Shown here piece by piece: positions 20,380 to 29,326 of a stretch of DNA of 64,000 nt; within the stretch, counting starts at the first letter, position 1, and each line of letters opens with the position of its first letter. The notes under the pieces were generated by a model that was not told the origin of the DNA, did not search any database, and was given only the letters and a program-made list of their open reading frames with translations. Position numbers and translations under genes: made by a program. This DNA comes from Pseudaquabacterium terrae. GTDB lineage: Bacteria; Pseudomonadota; Gammaproteobacteria; Burkholderiales; Burkholderiaceae_C. The DNA lies in contig NZ_JABRWJ010000012.1 of NCBI RefSeq assembly GCF_013266755.1, positions 147,417 through 211,416 of the forward strand. Direction: 5' to 3'.

Positions 20380-21221
20380 CAGTCGATGAAGAAGTCGGGG
20401 ATGAAGTCGGTGGTGCCGGGCACGACCGCGTAACGATCGAGATCGGTGATGCCGTGCTTGGCGAGCAGCTCGTCGTCGATGAAGAAGTTGCCGCTGGTCG
20501 ACTTGGCGTCGCTGGTCAGGATCAGGTACGCGGCATCCGACAGGATCTCCGGCACACGGCACTTGTTGGTATCGACGCCGGGAATCATCTGCAGCGCGGC
20601 GGTGGCGATCGCCGTGCGCGGCCACAGGCTGTTCACCGCGATGCCGTGCTTCCTGAATTCGCGCGCATGGCCCAGCGTGCACATGCTCATGCCGTACTTG
20701 GCCATCGTGTAGGCCACGTGCGGCGCGAACCAGTGGTCCTTCATCGACAGCGGTGGCGACATGTTCAGCACATGCGGATTGCGCCCCGCCTGCCCCGCCT
20801 TGATCAATGCCGGCAGGGCGGCCTGCGTGCAGCAATAGGTGCCGCGCGCATTGACGCCCATCATCAGGTCGAAGCGCTTCATCGGCGTCGCGGCCGTCGG
20901 CGTCAGGTTGATCGCGCTCGCGTTGTTGACCAGGATGTCGATGCCGCCGAAGCGCTCGATGCCCGCAGCCACTGCGCGCGCCACCGCGTCTTCGTCGCGG
21001 ATGTCGGTCTGCACCGCCAGCGCCTGGCCGCCGGCGGCTTCGATCTCGGCGGCGGCGCTGTACAGCGTGCCGGGCAGCTTCGGGTTCGGCTCGGTGGTCT
21101 TGGCCACCAGCACGATGTTGGCGCCGTCCTGCGCAGCGCGCTTGGCGATCGCCAGGCCGATGCCGCGCGACGCGCCGCTGATGAACAGGGTCTGGCCCTT
21201 CAGGCTGCGTTGTTGTTTCAT
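20379..21221 (-). CDS. SDR-family oxidoreductase (HSDL2-like)
   Basis: 280 aa. NAD(P)-binding SGASRGIGLAIA, the NNAS motif, and the catalytic YTMAK (Y-x-x-x-K) are present. The sequence resembles the hydroxysteroid-dehydrogenase-like-2 group (SLKGQTLFISGASRGIG, NPHVLNMSPPLSM). It leads a run of lipid-related genes and may act on a hydroxyacyl or similar lipid substrate. No lipid-transfer domain is attached. Confidence 0.9.
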   Translation of the reverse strand: MKQQRSLKGQTLFISGASRGIGLAIAKRAAQDGANIVLVAKTTEPNPKLPGTLYSAAAEIEAAGGQALAVQTDIRDEDAVARAVAAGIERFGGIDILVNNASAINLTPTAATPMKRFDLMMGVNARGTYCCTQAALPALIKAGQAGRNPHVLNMSPPLSMKDHWFAPHVAYTMAKYGMSMCTLGHAREFRKHGIAVNSLWPRTAIATAALQMIPGVDTNKCRVPEILSDAAYLILTSDAKSTSGNFFIDDELLAKHGITDLDRYAVVPGTTDFIPDFFID

Positions 21222-21231
21222 GCGAGTCTCC

Positions 21232-21957
21232 TCATGTCATCGAGAGTCGGGGCAGCACCTGGCCGGCAATGTGCTCGGCCAGCGCCTGCCCCCAGGCCCG
21301 GTACACCTCGGCACCGGGGTGAAAACCGTCTCGCGCCAGCAGCGCGGCATCGAGCGGCAGGTCGAACGGCAGATGGCTCACGTCGTGCTGCACCGAGGCC
21401 CAGACCGCCAGCGCCCGATCATGCGCCGCGGCGTCGCGGCCGGCAATCCAGCGCAGCGGCTGCGGCAGCCCGGCGAAGCGCTGCATCGGCGGCACCGGCG
21501 TCAGAACCAGGTGCCGAACACCGTGCGCATCGCGCAGCGCGCGGCACAAGGCCTCGCGCGCGGCAATCGCGCGCTCAGGCGGCACCTGGTCGGTGACGTC
21601 GTTGACGCCGGTGACGATCACCGCGACCTCGGCAGGATGAAGCGGCGCTTCCTGAAGCAGCGCCATCGCCTGCGCCGTCGTCACGCCCGAGCGCGCGCGC
21701 AGTTGCCACTGCACGCGGCGCTTCGCGCGTGCCGCGAGCGAGCGCGCCAGCTGCATTGCAAGCGCCTGCTCCTGCGTCTCGACGCCGACGCCGGCGGCCG
21801 ACGAATCGCCGAGCACCAGCAGCGACAGTGCGCGGCCGCGACCGACGGCGCCGCTGCGCGGGCCATCGGCTTCGGGCAGCTTCGGCAGCCGCCGGCGCGT
21901 GCGCAGCGCCTGCGCAAACAGCAGCGGGCCGAGCGCGACTTTCAGCGCCAGCGACAT
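21232..21957 (-). CDS. SGNH/GDSL-family hydrolase
   Basis: 241 aa. Block I is LLVLGDSSAAGVG (catalytic serine), block III GVNDVTDQ, and block V DGFHPGAEVYRAWG with the Asp-His pair. The N-terminus is hydrophobic (MSLALKVALGPLLFAQAL) and may anchor it to the membrane. SGNH enzymes cleave esters or thioesters. It lies 10 bases upstream of the SDR gene and 7 bases downstream of the enoyl-CoA hydratase gene on the same strand. Confidence 0.9.
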   Translation of the reverse strand: MSLALKVALGPLLFAQALRTRRRLPKLPEADGPRSGAVGRGRALSLLVLGDSSAAGVGVETQEQALAMQLARSLAARAKRRVQWQLRARSGVTTAQAMALLQEAPLHPAEVAVIVTGVNDVTDQVPPERAIAAREALCRALRDAHGVRHLVLTPVPPMQRFAGLPQPLRWIAGRDAAAHDRALAVWASVQHDVSHLPFDLPLDAALLARDGFHPGAEVYRAWGQALAEHIAGQVLPRLSMT

Positions 21958-21964
21958 GCCGGCG

Positions 21965-22729
21965 TCAGAACTTGCTGAAATCCGGCTTGCGCTTCTGGAA
22001 GAAGGCCTGGAAGGCCTCCATTGCCTCGGGGCTGCGCAGTCGCGCGCCGAAGATTTCGCCTTCGGTGGCGATCGTCTGCAGCACGGCCTGGCGCTGCGGC
22101 GCGCGCATCAGCTTCTTGGTGTCGCGCACGGCGCCCGGCGGCAGCGCATTGAAACGCTCGGCCATGCGGCGCGCATGCGGCACCACCTCGGCGCTCGGCA
22201 GCACCGCATTGGCAATGCCGCAATCGACCGCCGCGGCGCCGGTGAAGGGCTCGCCCAGCATCAGCTTCTCGGCGGCGCGCACGTGGCCCATCAGCTGCGG
22301 CAGCACCAGGCTCGACGCGAATTCCGGCACCAGCCCGAGGCTGGCGAAGGGCATCGCCAGGCGCGCTTCGTCGCTGACGTAGACCAGGTCGCAATGCAGC
22401 AGCATCGTCGTGCCGATGCCGATCGCCGCGCCGGTGACTGCGGCGATCACCGGCTTGTCGCAGCCCACCAGCGCCTGCATGAAGCGGAACACCGGCGAAT
22501 CGGCGCCCTGCGGCGGGCGCTGCATGAAGTCTTCCAAGTCGTTGCCCGAGGTGAAGAGGCCCGGCTGCCCGGTGATCAGCACCGCGCGCACCGCCGGGTC
22601 GAGCACCGCAGCATTGATCGCGTCGCTCATCGCCTGGTACATCGCCTGCGTCAGCGCGTTCTTCTTTTCCGGTCGCGCGATCTCGATCGTGGCGACGCCG
22701 TTGAGCGTCGCGGTCTTGATGTGGTCCAT
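21965..22729 (-). CDS. Enoyl-CoA hydratase/isomerase family protein
   Basis: 254 aa. Oxyanion-hole regions are NALTQAM, GNDLEDF and AVTGAAIGIGTTMLLHCDLV; SLGLVPEFASS carries the single conserved glutamate. The other catalytic glutamate of hydratases is not seen, so isomerase or another crotonase activity is possible. It belongs to the beta-oxidation gene run. The ATG at 22729 is preferred; a much longer frame upstream is not coding-like. Confidence 0.88.
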   Translation of the reverse strand: MDHIKTATLNGVATIEIARPEKKNALTQAMYQAMSDAINAAVLDPAVRAVLITGQPGLFTSGNDLEDFMQRPPQGADSPVFRFMQALVGCDKPVIAAVTGAAIGIGTTMLLHCDLVYVSDEARLAMPFASLGLVPEFASSLVLPQLMGHVRAAEKLMLGEPFTGAAAVDCGIANAVLPSAEVVPHARRMAERFNALPPGAVRDTKKLMRAPQRQAVLQTIATEGEIFGARLRSPEAMEAFQAFFQKRKPDFSKF

Positions 22730-22757
22730 CTGTCGTCTCCTTGGGGAATCGATGCCG

Positions 22758-22838
22758 TCACGCGGCGAAGAAGCCGCTGACGTCAACGGTGCCGGCGAGC
22801 TGGAAGCCATCGGCGGCGGTGATAGGGATCGTCTGCAT
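22758..22838 (-). pseudogene. Possible remnant of an alpha/beta-hydrolase gene
   Basis: A 26-codon frame reads MQTIPITAADGFQLAGTV and then ends after a few residues. This looks like the conserved first strands of an alpha/beta hydrolase (polar ADGxxLAGT turn) followed by an abrupt stop. It lies between the hydratase and DUF1569 genes, on the same strand. It may be a decayed stub or a chance frame. Confidence 0.3.
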
Positions 22839-22854
22839 GGTTCGCTCTGCCGAT

Positions 22855-23379
22855 TCAGGCCGCGCTGACTTCGGACCAGTGATTCGCCAGATGCATCAGG
22901 TGCGCGCGCGCATAAGCCGGCTTGTCGAGCGCGCCGTAGGCGAAATGCGGTTGCAGCGCGCCGGCATGGCGCTCGAAGCGCTCGAACGCCGCGAGCAGCC
23001 GCGCCACCGCCTGGTCCAGCGGCAGCGCGGCATCCAGCGCCGGCGCGCCGGGAATCGGCTCGTCGAGCGCATGGTTCATGCGGCCGCGCGCGTTGAACAG
23101 CGCCCAGGCCGCCGCGCCGACGGTGCCCTGGAACAGCGCTGATTTCGGCTGCGGATAACCGTCGATCGAATACTCGATGCTCTGCGCGGCGTGCTGCAGC
23201 ACCTGCGACAGCGGCCAGGCACCGCTGCTGCGCACGCCGTCGCGCTTGGCCAGCGCCGCAACCGCGTCGCGCGCCGCGGCGAACGAGCGGAAGAGCTGAG
23301 GCGTCGCCTCGCCGCAGCCCGCGAGCGGCAGCACCGCACCGGCCGCGCCGGCCACGATCAGGTGTCGCCGGCGCAGCAT
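22855..23379 (-). CDS. DUF1569 (DinB-like fold) exported protein
   Basis: 174 aa from the ATG at 23379. The N-terminus MLRRRHLIVAGAAGAVLPLAGC has twin arginines and a lipobox cysteine, so it may be a Tat-exported lipoprotein. The mature part (WPLSQVLQHAAQSIEYSIDG, HLMHLANHWSEV) matches DUF1569, a DinB-like four-helix family with unknown function. It starts 5 bases after the thiolase stop. Confidence 0.78.
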   Translation of the reverse strand: MLRRRHLIVAGAAGAVLPLAGCGEATPQLFRSFAAARDAVAALAKRDGVRSSGAWPLSQVLQHAAQSIEYSIDGYPQPKSALFQGTVGAAAWALFNARGRMNHALDEPIPGAPALDAALPLDQAVARLLAAFERFERHAGALQPHFAYGALDKPAYARAHLMHLANHWSEVSAA

Positions 23380-23384
23380 CACGC

Positions 23385-24614
23385 TCAGACGCGCTCGAAG
23401 ATGCCGGCCGCGCCCTGGCCGGTGCCGACGCACATCGTGACCATGCCGTACTTCTTGTTGTGGCGGCGCAGCGCATGCACGACGGTCGCCGCGCGGATCG
23501 CGCCGGTGGCGCCCAGCGGGTGGCCGAGCGCGATCGCGCCGCCCATCGGGTTGACGATCTCCGGGTTCAGGCCGACGGTGTTGATCACCGCCAGCGCCTG
23601 CGCCGCGAAGGCTTCGTTCAGCTCGATCCAGCCCATGTCGGCCAGCGTCAGGCCGGCGGACTTCAGCGCGCGCGGGATCGCCTCGATCGGGCCGATGCCC
23701 ATGATCTCCGGCGGCACGCCGCAGGACGCGAAGCTGACGAAGCGCGCCAGCGGCTTCAGGTCGTACTGCTTGACCGCCTTCTCGCTGGCCAGGATCAGGC
23801 AGCCGGCGCCATCGCTGGTCTGCGAGCTGTTGCCGGCCGTCACGCTGCCCAGGCCGGTGGCCTGGCCGCCAGGGGTCTTCGATGACGCGAACACCGTCTT
23901 CAGCTTGCCCAGCGCTTCGAGCGTGGTGTCACCACGCGGGCCCTCGTCGAGCTTGACGGTGCGGGTCTTGGTGTCGACCTCGCCGGTCAGCAGATTCGGC
24001 AGACGATCGATCACGTCGACCGGCGTGATCTCGTCGGTGAACTCACCGGCCTGCTGCGCCTTGATCGCCTTCAGGTGCGATTGCAGCGCGAACTGGTCCT
24101 GCGCCTCGCGGCTGACCTTCCATTGCTGCGCGACCTTCTCGGCCGTCAGGCCCATGCCGTAGGCGATGCCGACGTCCTCGTCGCGGGCGAACACCGCCGG
24201 GTTGAACGAGGGCTTGTTGCCGCTCATCGGCACCATGCTCATGCTCTCGGCGCCACCGGCGATCATCACGTCGGCCTCGCCGACGCGGATGCGGTCAGCA
24301 GCCATTTGCACGGCGGACAGGCCCGAGGCGCAGAAGCGGTTGACAGTGATGCCGCCGACCGAGTTCGGCAAACCTGCCAACAGAGCGGCCACCCGGGCCA
24401 TGTTCAGCCCCTGCTCACCCTCGGGCATCGCGCAGCCGATGATCGCGTCCTCGATCGCCTTCGGATCGAGCGAGGGCACCTGCCTGAGTGCGCCCTGGAT
24501 CGCCGCGACCAGCAGGTCGTCGGGACGGGTGTTGCGGAAGAAACCGCGGTGCGAACGGCCGATCGGCGTGCGCGTGGCGGCGACGATGTAGGCATCTTGA
24601 ATCTGCTTGCTCAT
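23385..24614 (-). CDS. fadA: Acetyl-CoA acyltransferase (3-ketoacyl-CoA thiolase)
   Basis: 409 aa. Nucleophile C95 lies in NRFCASGLS; the second active region is GGAIALGHPLGATGA and the C-terminal CVGTGQGAAG holds the acid/base cysteine. It performs the last beta-oxidation step, cleaving 3-ketoacyl-CoA to acetyl-CoA. The bifunctional dehydrogenase/hydratase gene lies 15 bases upstream, an arrangement like the fadNAE operon and similar Ralstonia clusters. Confidence 0.94.
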   Translation of the reverse strand: MSKQIQDAYIVAATRTPIGRSHRGFFRNTRPDDLLVAAIQGALRQVPSLDPKAIEDAIIGCAMPEGEQGLNMARVAALLAGLPNSVGGITVNRFCASGLSAVQMAADRIRVGEADVMIAGGAESMSMVPMSGNKPSFNPAVFARDEDVGIAYGMGLTAEKVAQQWKVSREAQDQFALQSHLKAIKAQQAGEFTDEITPVDVIDRLPNLLTGEVDTKTRTVKLDEGPRGDTTLEALGKLKTVFASSKTPGGQATGLGSVTAGNSSQTSDGAGCLILASEKAVKQYDLKPLARFVSFASCGVPPEIMGIGPIEAIPRALKSAGLTLADMGWIELNEAFAAQALAVINTVGLNPEIVNPMGGAIALGHPLGATGAIRAATVVHALRRHNKKYGMVTMCVGTGQGAAGIFERV

Positions 24615-24629
24615 GTTCGGTACTCCGGA

Positions 24630-27011
24630 TCAGTTGCGCACGGGCTTGCCGGTCTGCAGGAAGCCCATCACGCGCTCCTGGGTCTTCGGGTGCTCGAGCA
24701 AGGCGCAGAAGTGCTTGCGCTCCAGCGTCATCAGGTATTCCTCGGTCACCAGCGAGCCGGCATCGACCTCGCCGCCGCAGACCACGTCGGCGATCAGGCC
24801 GGCGATGTGGTAGTCGTGCGGGCCGATGAAGCCGCCGTCGCGCATCGCGACGAGCTGGGCCTTGATCGTGGCGATGCCCGAACGGCCGGCCACCGGGATC
24901 AGCGACTTCAGCGGCGCACGCCAGCCGGAGTCGGTCATCGCCTTGGCCTGCGCGATCGCGACGTACAGCAGCTCGTCCTTGTTGGCGACGATCACGTCGT
25001 CGTCGAGCAGGTAGCCCAATTTGCGGCTCTCGAGCGCGCTGGTGCCGACAGTGGCCATCGCCGCGGCCTGGAAGCCGTCCTTGACGAAGGACAGGTAGTC
25101 GGTGTTGTTGGCTGCCTTGGCTTTCTCGGCGCCACGGCGCGCGATGTAGGTCAGGCCACCGCCGCCGGGCAGCAGGCCGACGCCGACTTCCACCAGGCCC
25201 ACATAACTCTCCATGTGAGCGACCCGCTTCGCGCAGGCCACGGCAATCTCACACCCGCCGCCGAGCGCCATGCCGCGCACCGCGGCGATCGTCGGCACAC
25301 CGGCGTAGCGCACGCGCAGCAGCGCATCCTGCAGCTTCTTGATCTCCGGCGCGATGCCCTTGGCGCCCGACTTCATGAAGGTCGGCAGCATCGCTTCGAG
25401 GTTGGCACCGGCCGAGAACGGCTCGTCCGGCGACCAGATCACCAGGCCCTTGTACTTGGCCTCGGCCAGCTCGACCGCCTTCAGCAGGCCATCGATCACG
25501 CCCGGGCCGATCAGGTGCATCTTGCTGGTGATGCTGGCGATCAGCACCTCGCCGTCGAGCGTCCAGGCGCGCAGTTCGTCGTTCTTGAATTCCTCGGTGC
25601 CGGCAGTGATCGGCGCCTTCGCGCCCTCGCCCAGCAGCGCCTCGGGGAACAGCTGGCGCTGGTAGACCGGCAGCGACGAGCGCGGGATGTACTTCTTCTG
25701 CGCGGCGCTCCACGAGCCTTCCGGCGTGTGCACGCCGGTGCGGCCATCGAACACCCAGTCGGGCAGCGGCGCCTTGGAGAGCGCCTTGCCGGCATCGATG
25801 TCTTCCTTGACCCAGGTCGCCACCTGCTGCCAGCCGGCTTCCTGCCACAGCTCGAACGGGCCCTGCTTGGTGCCGAAGCCCCAGCGCATCGCCTGGTCGA
25901 CCTCACGCGCCGAATCGGCGATCTCGGCCAGGTGCACCGCGACGTAGTGGAAGCTGTTGCGCAGGATCGCCCACAGGAACTGCGCCTGCGGATGGCTGGC
26001 CTCGCGCAGCAGCTTCAGCCGCTCGGCCGCGGGCTTCTTCAGGATGCGGTCGACGATCGCCTCGGCCTTGCCGCCGGCCGGCACGTAGTCGCCCTTGGCG
26101 AGATCGAAACGCAGGATGTCCTTGCCGACCTTCTTGTAGAAACCGGCGCCGGTCTTCTGGCCCAGCGCCTTGGCGTCCAGCAGCTTGGCCACCGCCGGCG
26201 GCGTCGCGTAGCTGGGATAGAACGGATCGTCCTTCAGGTTGTCCTGCAGCGTCTTGACCACGTGCGCCATCGTGTCGAGGCCGACCACGTCCGCGGTGCG
26301 GAAGGTGCCCGAGCTGGCGCGGCCGAGCTTCTTGCCGGTCAGGTCGTCGACGATGTCGTAGCTCAGGCCGAAGTTCTGGGCCTCCTGGATCGTCGACAGC
26401 ATGCCGGCGATGCCGACGCGGTTGGCGACGAAGTTCGGCGTGTCCTTTGCGCGCACGACGCCCTTGCCGAGGCCCGAGGTCACGAAGGTCTCGAGCTGGT
26501 CGAGCACCTGCGGTTGGGTGGTCGGCGTCGGGATCAGCTCGACCAAGTACATGTACCGCGGCGGGTTGAAGAAGTGGATGCCGCAGAAGCGCGGCTTGAT
26601 CGACTCCGGCAGTGCCTCGGCGAGCTTGGTGATCGACAGGCCCGAGGTGTTCGACGCGACGATCGCGTGCGGCGCAACGTGCGGCGCGATCTTCGTGTAG
26701 AGGTCGAGCTTCCAGTCCATGCGCTCGGCGATCGCTTCGATCACCAGGTCGCAGTCCTTGAGCAGGTCCAGGTGCTCTTCGTAGTTCGCGGCCTGGATGA
26801 ACCCCAGGTCGTCGGCGTTACCGATCGGCGAGGGCTTCAGCTTCTTCAGGCCGTCGATCGCCTTGGTGACGATGCCGTTCTTCGGGCCTTCCTTCGCAGG
26901 CAGGTCGAACAGCACCACCGGCACCTTGACATTGACGAGGTGGGCGGCGATCTGCGCGCCCATCACGCCGGCACCGAGAACGGCGACCTTGCGCACGTTG
27001 AACTTGCTCAT
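24630..27011 (-). CDS. fadN: FadN-type 3-hydroxyacyl-CoA dehydrogenase / enoyl-CoA hydratase
   Basis: 793 aa. The dehydrogenase comes first: NAD-binding VAVLGAGVMGAQIA at 9-22, then catalytic His in FCGIHFFNPPRYMYLVE. A crotonase domain fills the C-terminal part (about 500-700) with GMALGGGCEIAVAC and VGVGLLPGGGG. This order is the reverse of E. coli FadB and matches FadN of Bacillus and related proteins in Burkholderiales. It carries out two consecutive beta-oxidation steps. Confidence 0.94.
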   Translation of the reverse strand: MSKFNVRKVAVLGAGVMGAQIAAHLVNVKVPVVLFDLPAKEGPKNGIVTKAIDGLKKLKPSPIGNADDLGFIQAANYEEHLDLLKDCDLVIEAIAERMDWKLDLYTKIAPHVAPHAIVASNTSGLSITKLAEALPESIKPRFCGIHFFNPPRYMYLVELIPTPTTQPQVLDQLETFVTSGLGKGVVRAKDTPNFVANRVGIAGMLSTIQEAQNFGLSYDIVDDLTGKKLGRASSGTFRTADVVGLDTMAHVVKTLQDNLKDDPFYPSYATPPAVAKLLDAKALGQKTGAGFYKKVGKDILRFDLAKGDYVPAGGKAEAIVDRILKKPAAERLKLLREASHPQAQFLWAILRNSFHYVAVHLAEIADSAREVDQAMRWGFGTKQGPFELWQEAGWQQVATWVKEDIDAGKALSKAPLPDWVFDGRTGVHTPEGSWSAAQKKYIPRSSLPVYQRQLFPEALLGEGAKAPITAGTEEFKNDELRAWTLDGEVLIASITSKMHLIGPGVIDGLLKAVELAEAKYKGLVIWSPDEPFSAGANLEAMLPTFMKSGAKGIAPEIKKLQDALLRVRYAGVPTIAAVRGMALGGGCEIAVACAKRVAHMESYVGLVEVGVGLLPGGGGLTYIARRGAEKAKAANNTDYLSFVKDGFQAAAMATVGTSALESRKLGYLLDDDVIVANKDELLYVAIAQAKAMTDSGWRAPLKSLIPVAGRSGIATIKAQLVAMRDGGFIGPHDYHIAGLIADVVCGGEVDAGSLVTEEYLMTLERKHFCALLEHPKTQERVMGFLQTGKPVRN

Positions 27012-27036
27012 GACTTCTCCGGTGAAGGATTCAGGG

Positions 27037-27465
27037 TCACTCGACCCGGATCCACTGTTGATTTCGGTAGAACGGGCCGACGTAGCCGCGCACTTCGAGC
27101 GACTTGCCGCCGTCCAGCGGCTTCAGGCGCAGCTTGTAGACCTTGCCGTTGTTCGGATCGAGGATCTCGCCGCCTTCCCAGACGTCGCCGTTGGCCTTCG
27201 CGTTGCGGATGATGGTCATGCCGAGGATCGGCTTGTCCTTGCGGTCGTCGCTGCACTTGTCGCAGACGGCGTCCTGCTTGGCCTTCGGATCGAGGAACTT
27301 CTCGATCTTGCCGCTGAGCACGCCGCCTGAGTCGGTGACGCGCACATGCGACTTCTCGGTCTTGGTCTCGTCGTCGATCGTCTTCCACAGCCCGACCGGC
27401 GAGGCCTGTGCGAAGGCCAGGCCGGCAGCGGCGGACAGGACAAAGGCAACCAGATGCTTCTTCAT
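27037..27465 (-). CDS. DUF2147 exported protein
   Basis: 142 aa with a Sec signal peptide (MKKHLVAFVLSAAAGLAFA). The mature part SPVGLWKTIDDET, CDKCSDDRKDKPILG and EGGEILDPNNGKVYKL matches DUF2147, a small periplasmic beta-barrel family of unknown function often found with lipid genes. It lies between the acyl-CoA dehydrogenase and FadN genes and is probably co-transcribed with them. Confidence 0.9.
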   Translation of the reverse strand: MKKHLVAFVLSAAAGLAFAQASPVGLWKTIDDETKTEKSHVRVTDSGGVLSGKIEKFLDPKAKQDAVCDKCSDDRKDKPILGMTIIRNAKANGDVWEGGEILDPNNGKVYKLRLKPLDGGKSLEVRGYVGPFYRNQQWIRVE

Positions 27466-27498
27466 TGCTAACGTCTCCAGGAGGTGGGAGGCGGCAGC

Positions 27499-29289
27499 TT
27501 AGAACAAGGCTTCGTCCATCGCCATCAGCGGCGCGAGACCGGCCCGCGCGCTGCGGATCAGCGACGCGGTTTCGGGCAGCAGCTTGGCGAAGTAGAAGCG
27601 TGCGGTGTGCAGCTTGGCGGTGTAGAACGGATCGCCCGAACCCTGCTTCTCCAGCGCCACCTTCGCCATGCGGGCGAAGAGATACGCGAAGCACAGGTGG
27701 CCGACGATGCGCAGGTAGTCCACCGCCGCCGCGCCGACCTCGTCGGCATTGCCGAAGGCCTTCATGCCGAGCTCGGTGGTCAGCTTGGTGACCTTGTCGC
27801 CCAGGTCGGCCAGCGGGTTGACGAACTCCTGCATCGGCTCGCTGACGCCTTCCTCCTCGACGAACGCGGCGATCAGCTTGCCGAACTTCTTCAGCTTCTT
27901 GCCGTTGTCCGACAGCACCTTGCGGCCCAGCAGGTCGAGCGACTGCACGGTGTTCGTGCCTTCGTAGATCATGTTGATGCGCGCATCACGCACGAACTGC
28001 TCCACGCCCGACTCGTGGATGTAGCCATGGCCGCCGAAGACCTGCATGCAGTGCGAGGTCGCGATCCATCCGTTGTCGGTCAGGAAGGCCTTGATCACCG
28101 GCGTTAGCAGCGCGACCATGTCGTCGGCGTCCTGACGCTCGTCGGCATCGTCGGTGGCCAGCATCTTGTCGAGCTGCAGCGCGGTGAACATCGACAGCGC
28201 GCGGCCGCCCTCGGCATAAGCGCGCGCGGTCAGCAGCATCTTGCGCACGTCGGGGTGCACGATGATCGGATCGGCGGGCTTGTCGGGCGCCTTCGGGCCG
28301 GACAGCGCGCGCATCTGGATGCGGTCCTTCGCGTAGGCCACCGCGTTCTGGTAGGCCACCTCGGTCAGGCCGAGCGACTGGTTGCCCACGCCCAGGCGCG
28401 CCGCGTTCATCATCACGAACATCGCCGCCAGGCCCTTGTTCGGCGCGCCGACCAGCGTGCCGACGGCGTTATCCAGCACCATCTGGCACGTCGAATTGCC
28501 GTGGATGCCCATCTTGTGCTCGAGGCCGGCGCAGTGGATGCCGTTGCGCTCGCCGATCGAGCCGTCGGCATTCACCAGGTACTTCGGCACCACGAACAGC
28601 GAGATGCCCTTGCTGCCCTGCGGCGCGTCCGGCAGGCGCGCCAGCACCAGGTGGATGATGTTGTCGGCCAGGTCATGCTCGCCGGCCGAGATGAAGATCT
28701 TCTGGCCGGTGATGCGGTACGTACCGTCGGCCCGCGGCTCGGCCTTGCTGCGCAGCATGCCCAGATCGGTGCCGCAGTGCGGCTCGGTCAGGCACATCGT
28801 GCCGGTCCACTTGCCGCTGGTCAGCTTGGGCAGATAGGTGGCTTTCTGCTCCGGCGTGCCGTGCGCATGCAGCGCCTCGTAGGCACCGTGCGACAGGCCG
28901 GGGTACATCGTCCAGGCCTGGTTGGCCGAGTTCAGCATCTCGTAGAAGCACTGGTTCACGAGGATCGGCAGGCCCTGGCCGCCGAACTCCGGATCGCCGC
29001 TCAATGACGGCCAGCCGCCTTCGACATAGGTCGCATAGGCTGCCTTGAAGCCCTTCGGCGTCTGCACCTCGTGCGTCGTCTTGTCGAGCTTGCAGCCTTC
29101 GGCGTCGCCAGACAGGTTCAGCGGCGCGGTCACCTCGGCCGCGAACTTGCCGCCCTCCTCGAGCACCGCGTTCAGCGTCTCGGCATCGATGTCGGCGTGC
29201 TTCGGCAGGGCCTTCAGCTCCTCGACGGCATTGAGCACTTCGTGCATCAGGAACTGCATGTCGCGAAGCGGCGGGGTGTACTGAGGCAT
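27499..29289 (-). CDS. Acyl-CoA dehydrogenase with C-terminal extension
   Basis: 596 aa. FAD-site motifs TMCLTEPHCGTDLG and the GGHGYIHESGVEQFVRDARI region, followed by MIYEGTN, identify the family. The extra C-terminal domain (about 470-596) is the Acyl-CoA_dh_C type seen in long-chain enzymes next to fadN/fadA. It performs the first, FAD-dependent step of beta-oxidation. First structural gene of the cluster, 37 bases from the TetR gene. Confidence 0.93.
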   Translation of the reverse strand: MPQYTPPLRDMQFLMHEVLNAVEELKALPKHADIDAETLNAVLEEGGKFAAEVTAPLNLSGDAEGCKLDKTTHEVQTPKGFKAAYATYVEGGWPSLSGDPEFGGQGLPILVNQCFYEMLNSANQAWTMYPGLSHGAYEALHAHGTPEQKATYLPKLTSGKWTGTMCLTEPHCGTDLGMLRSKAEPRADGTYRITGQKIFISAGEHDLADNIIHLVLARLPDAPQGSKGISLFVVPKYLVNADGSIGERNGIHCAGLEHKMGIHGNSTCQMVLDNAVGTLVGAPNKGLAAMFVMMNAARLGVGNQSLGLTEVAYQNAVAYAKDRIQMRALSGPKAPDKPADPIIVHPDVRKMLLTARAYAEGGRALSMFTALQLDKMLATDDADERQDADDMVALLTPVIKAFLTDNGWIATSHCMQVFGGHGYIHESGVEQFVRDARINMIYEGTNTVQSLDLLGRKVLSDNGKKLKKFGKLIAAFVEEEGVSEPMQEFVNPLADLGDKVTKLTTELGMKAFGNADEVGAAAVDYLRIVGHLCFAYLFARMAKVALEKQGSGDPFYTAKLHTARFYFAKLLPETASLIRSARAGLAPLMAMDEALF

Positions 29290-29326
29290 GGGACAGCTCC
29301 TGGAGTGATACGGAACGGGAAAACGG

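Noticed and set aside
24075..27212. A 1,045-codon open frame on the plus strand
   Set aside because: It lies antisense to the thiolase and FadN-type genes, has an Arg/His/Gln-rich composition typical of the reverse strand of high-GC genes, and shows no family motif.
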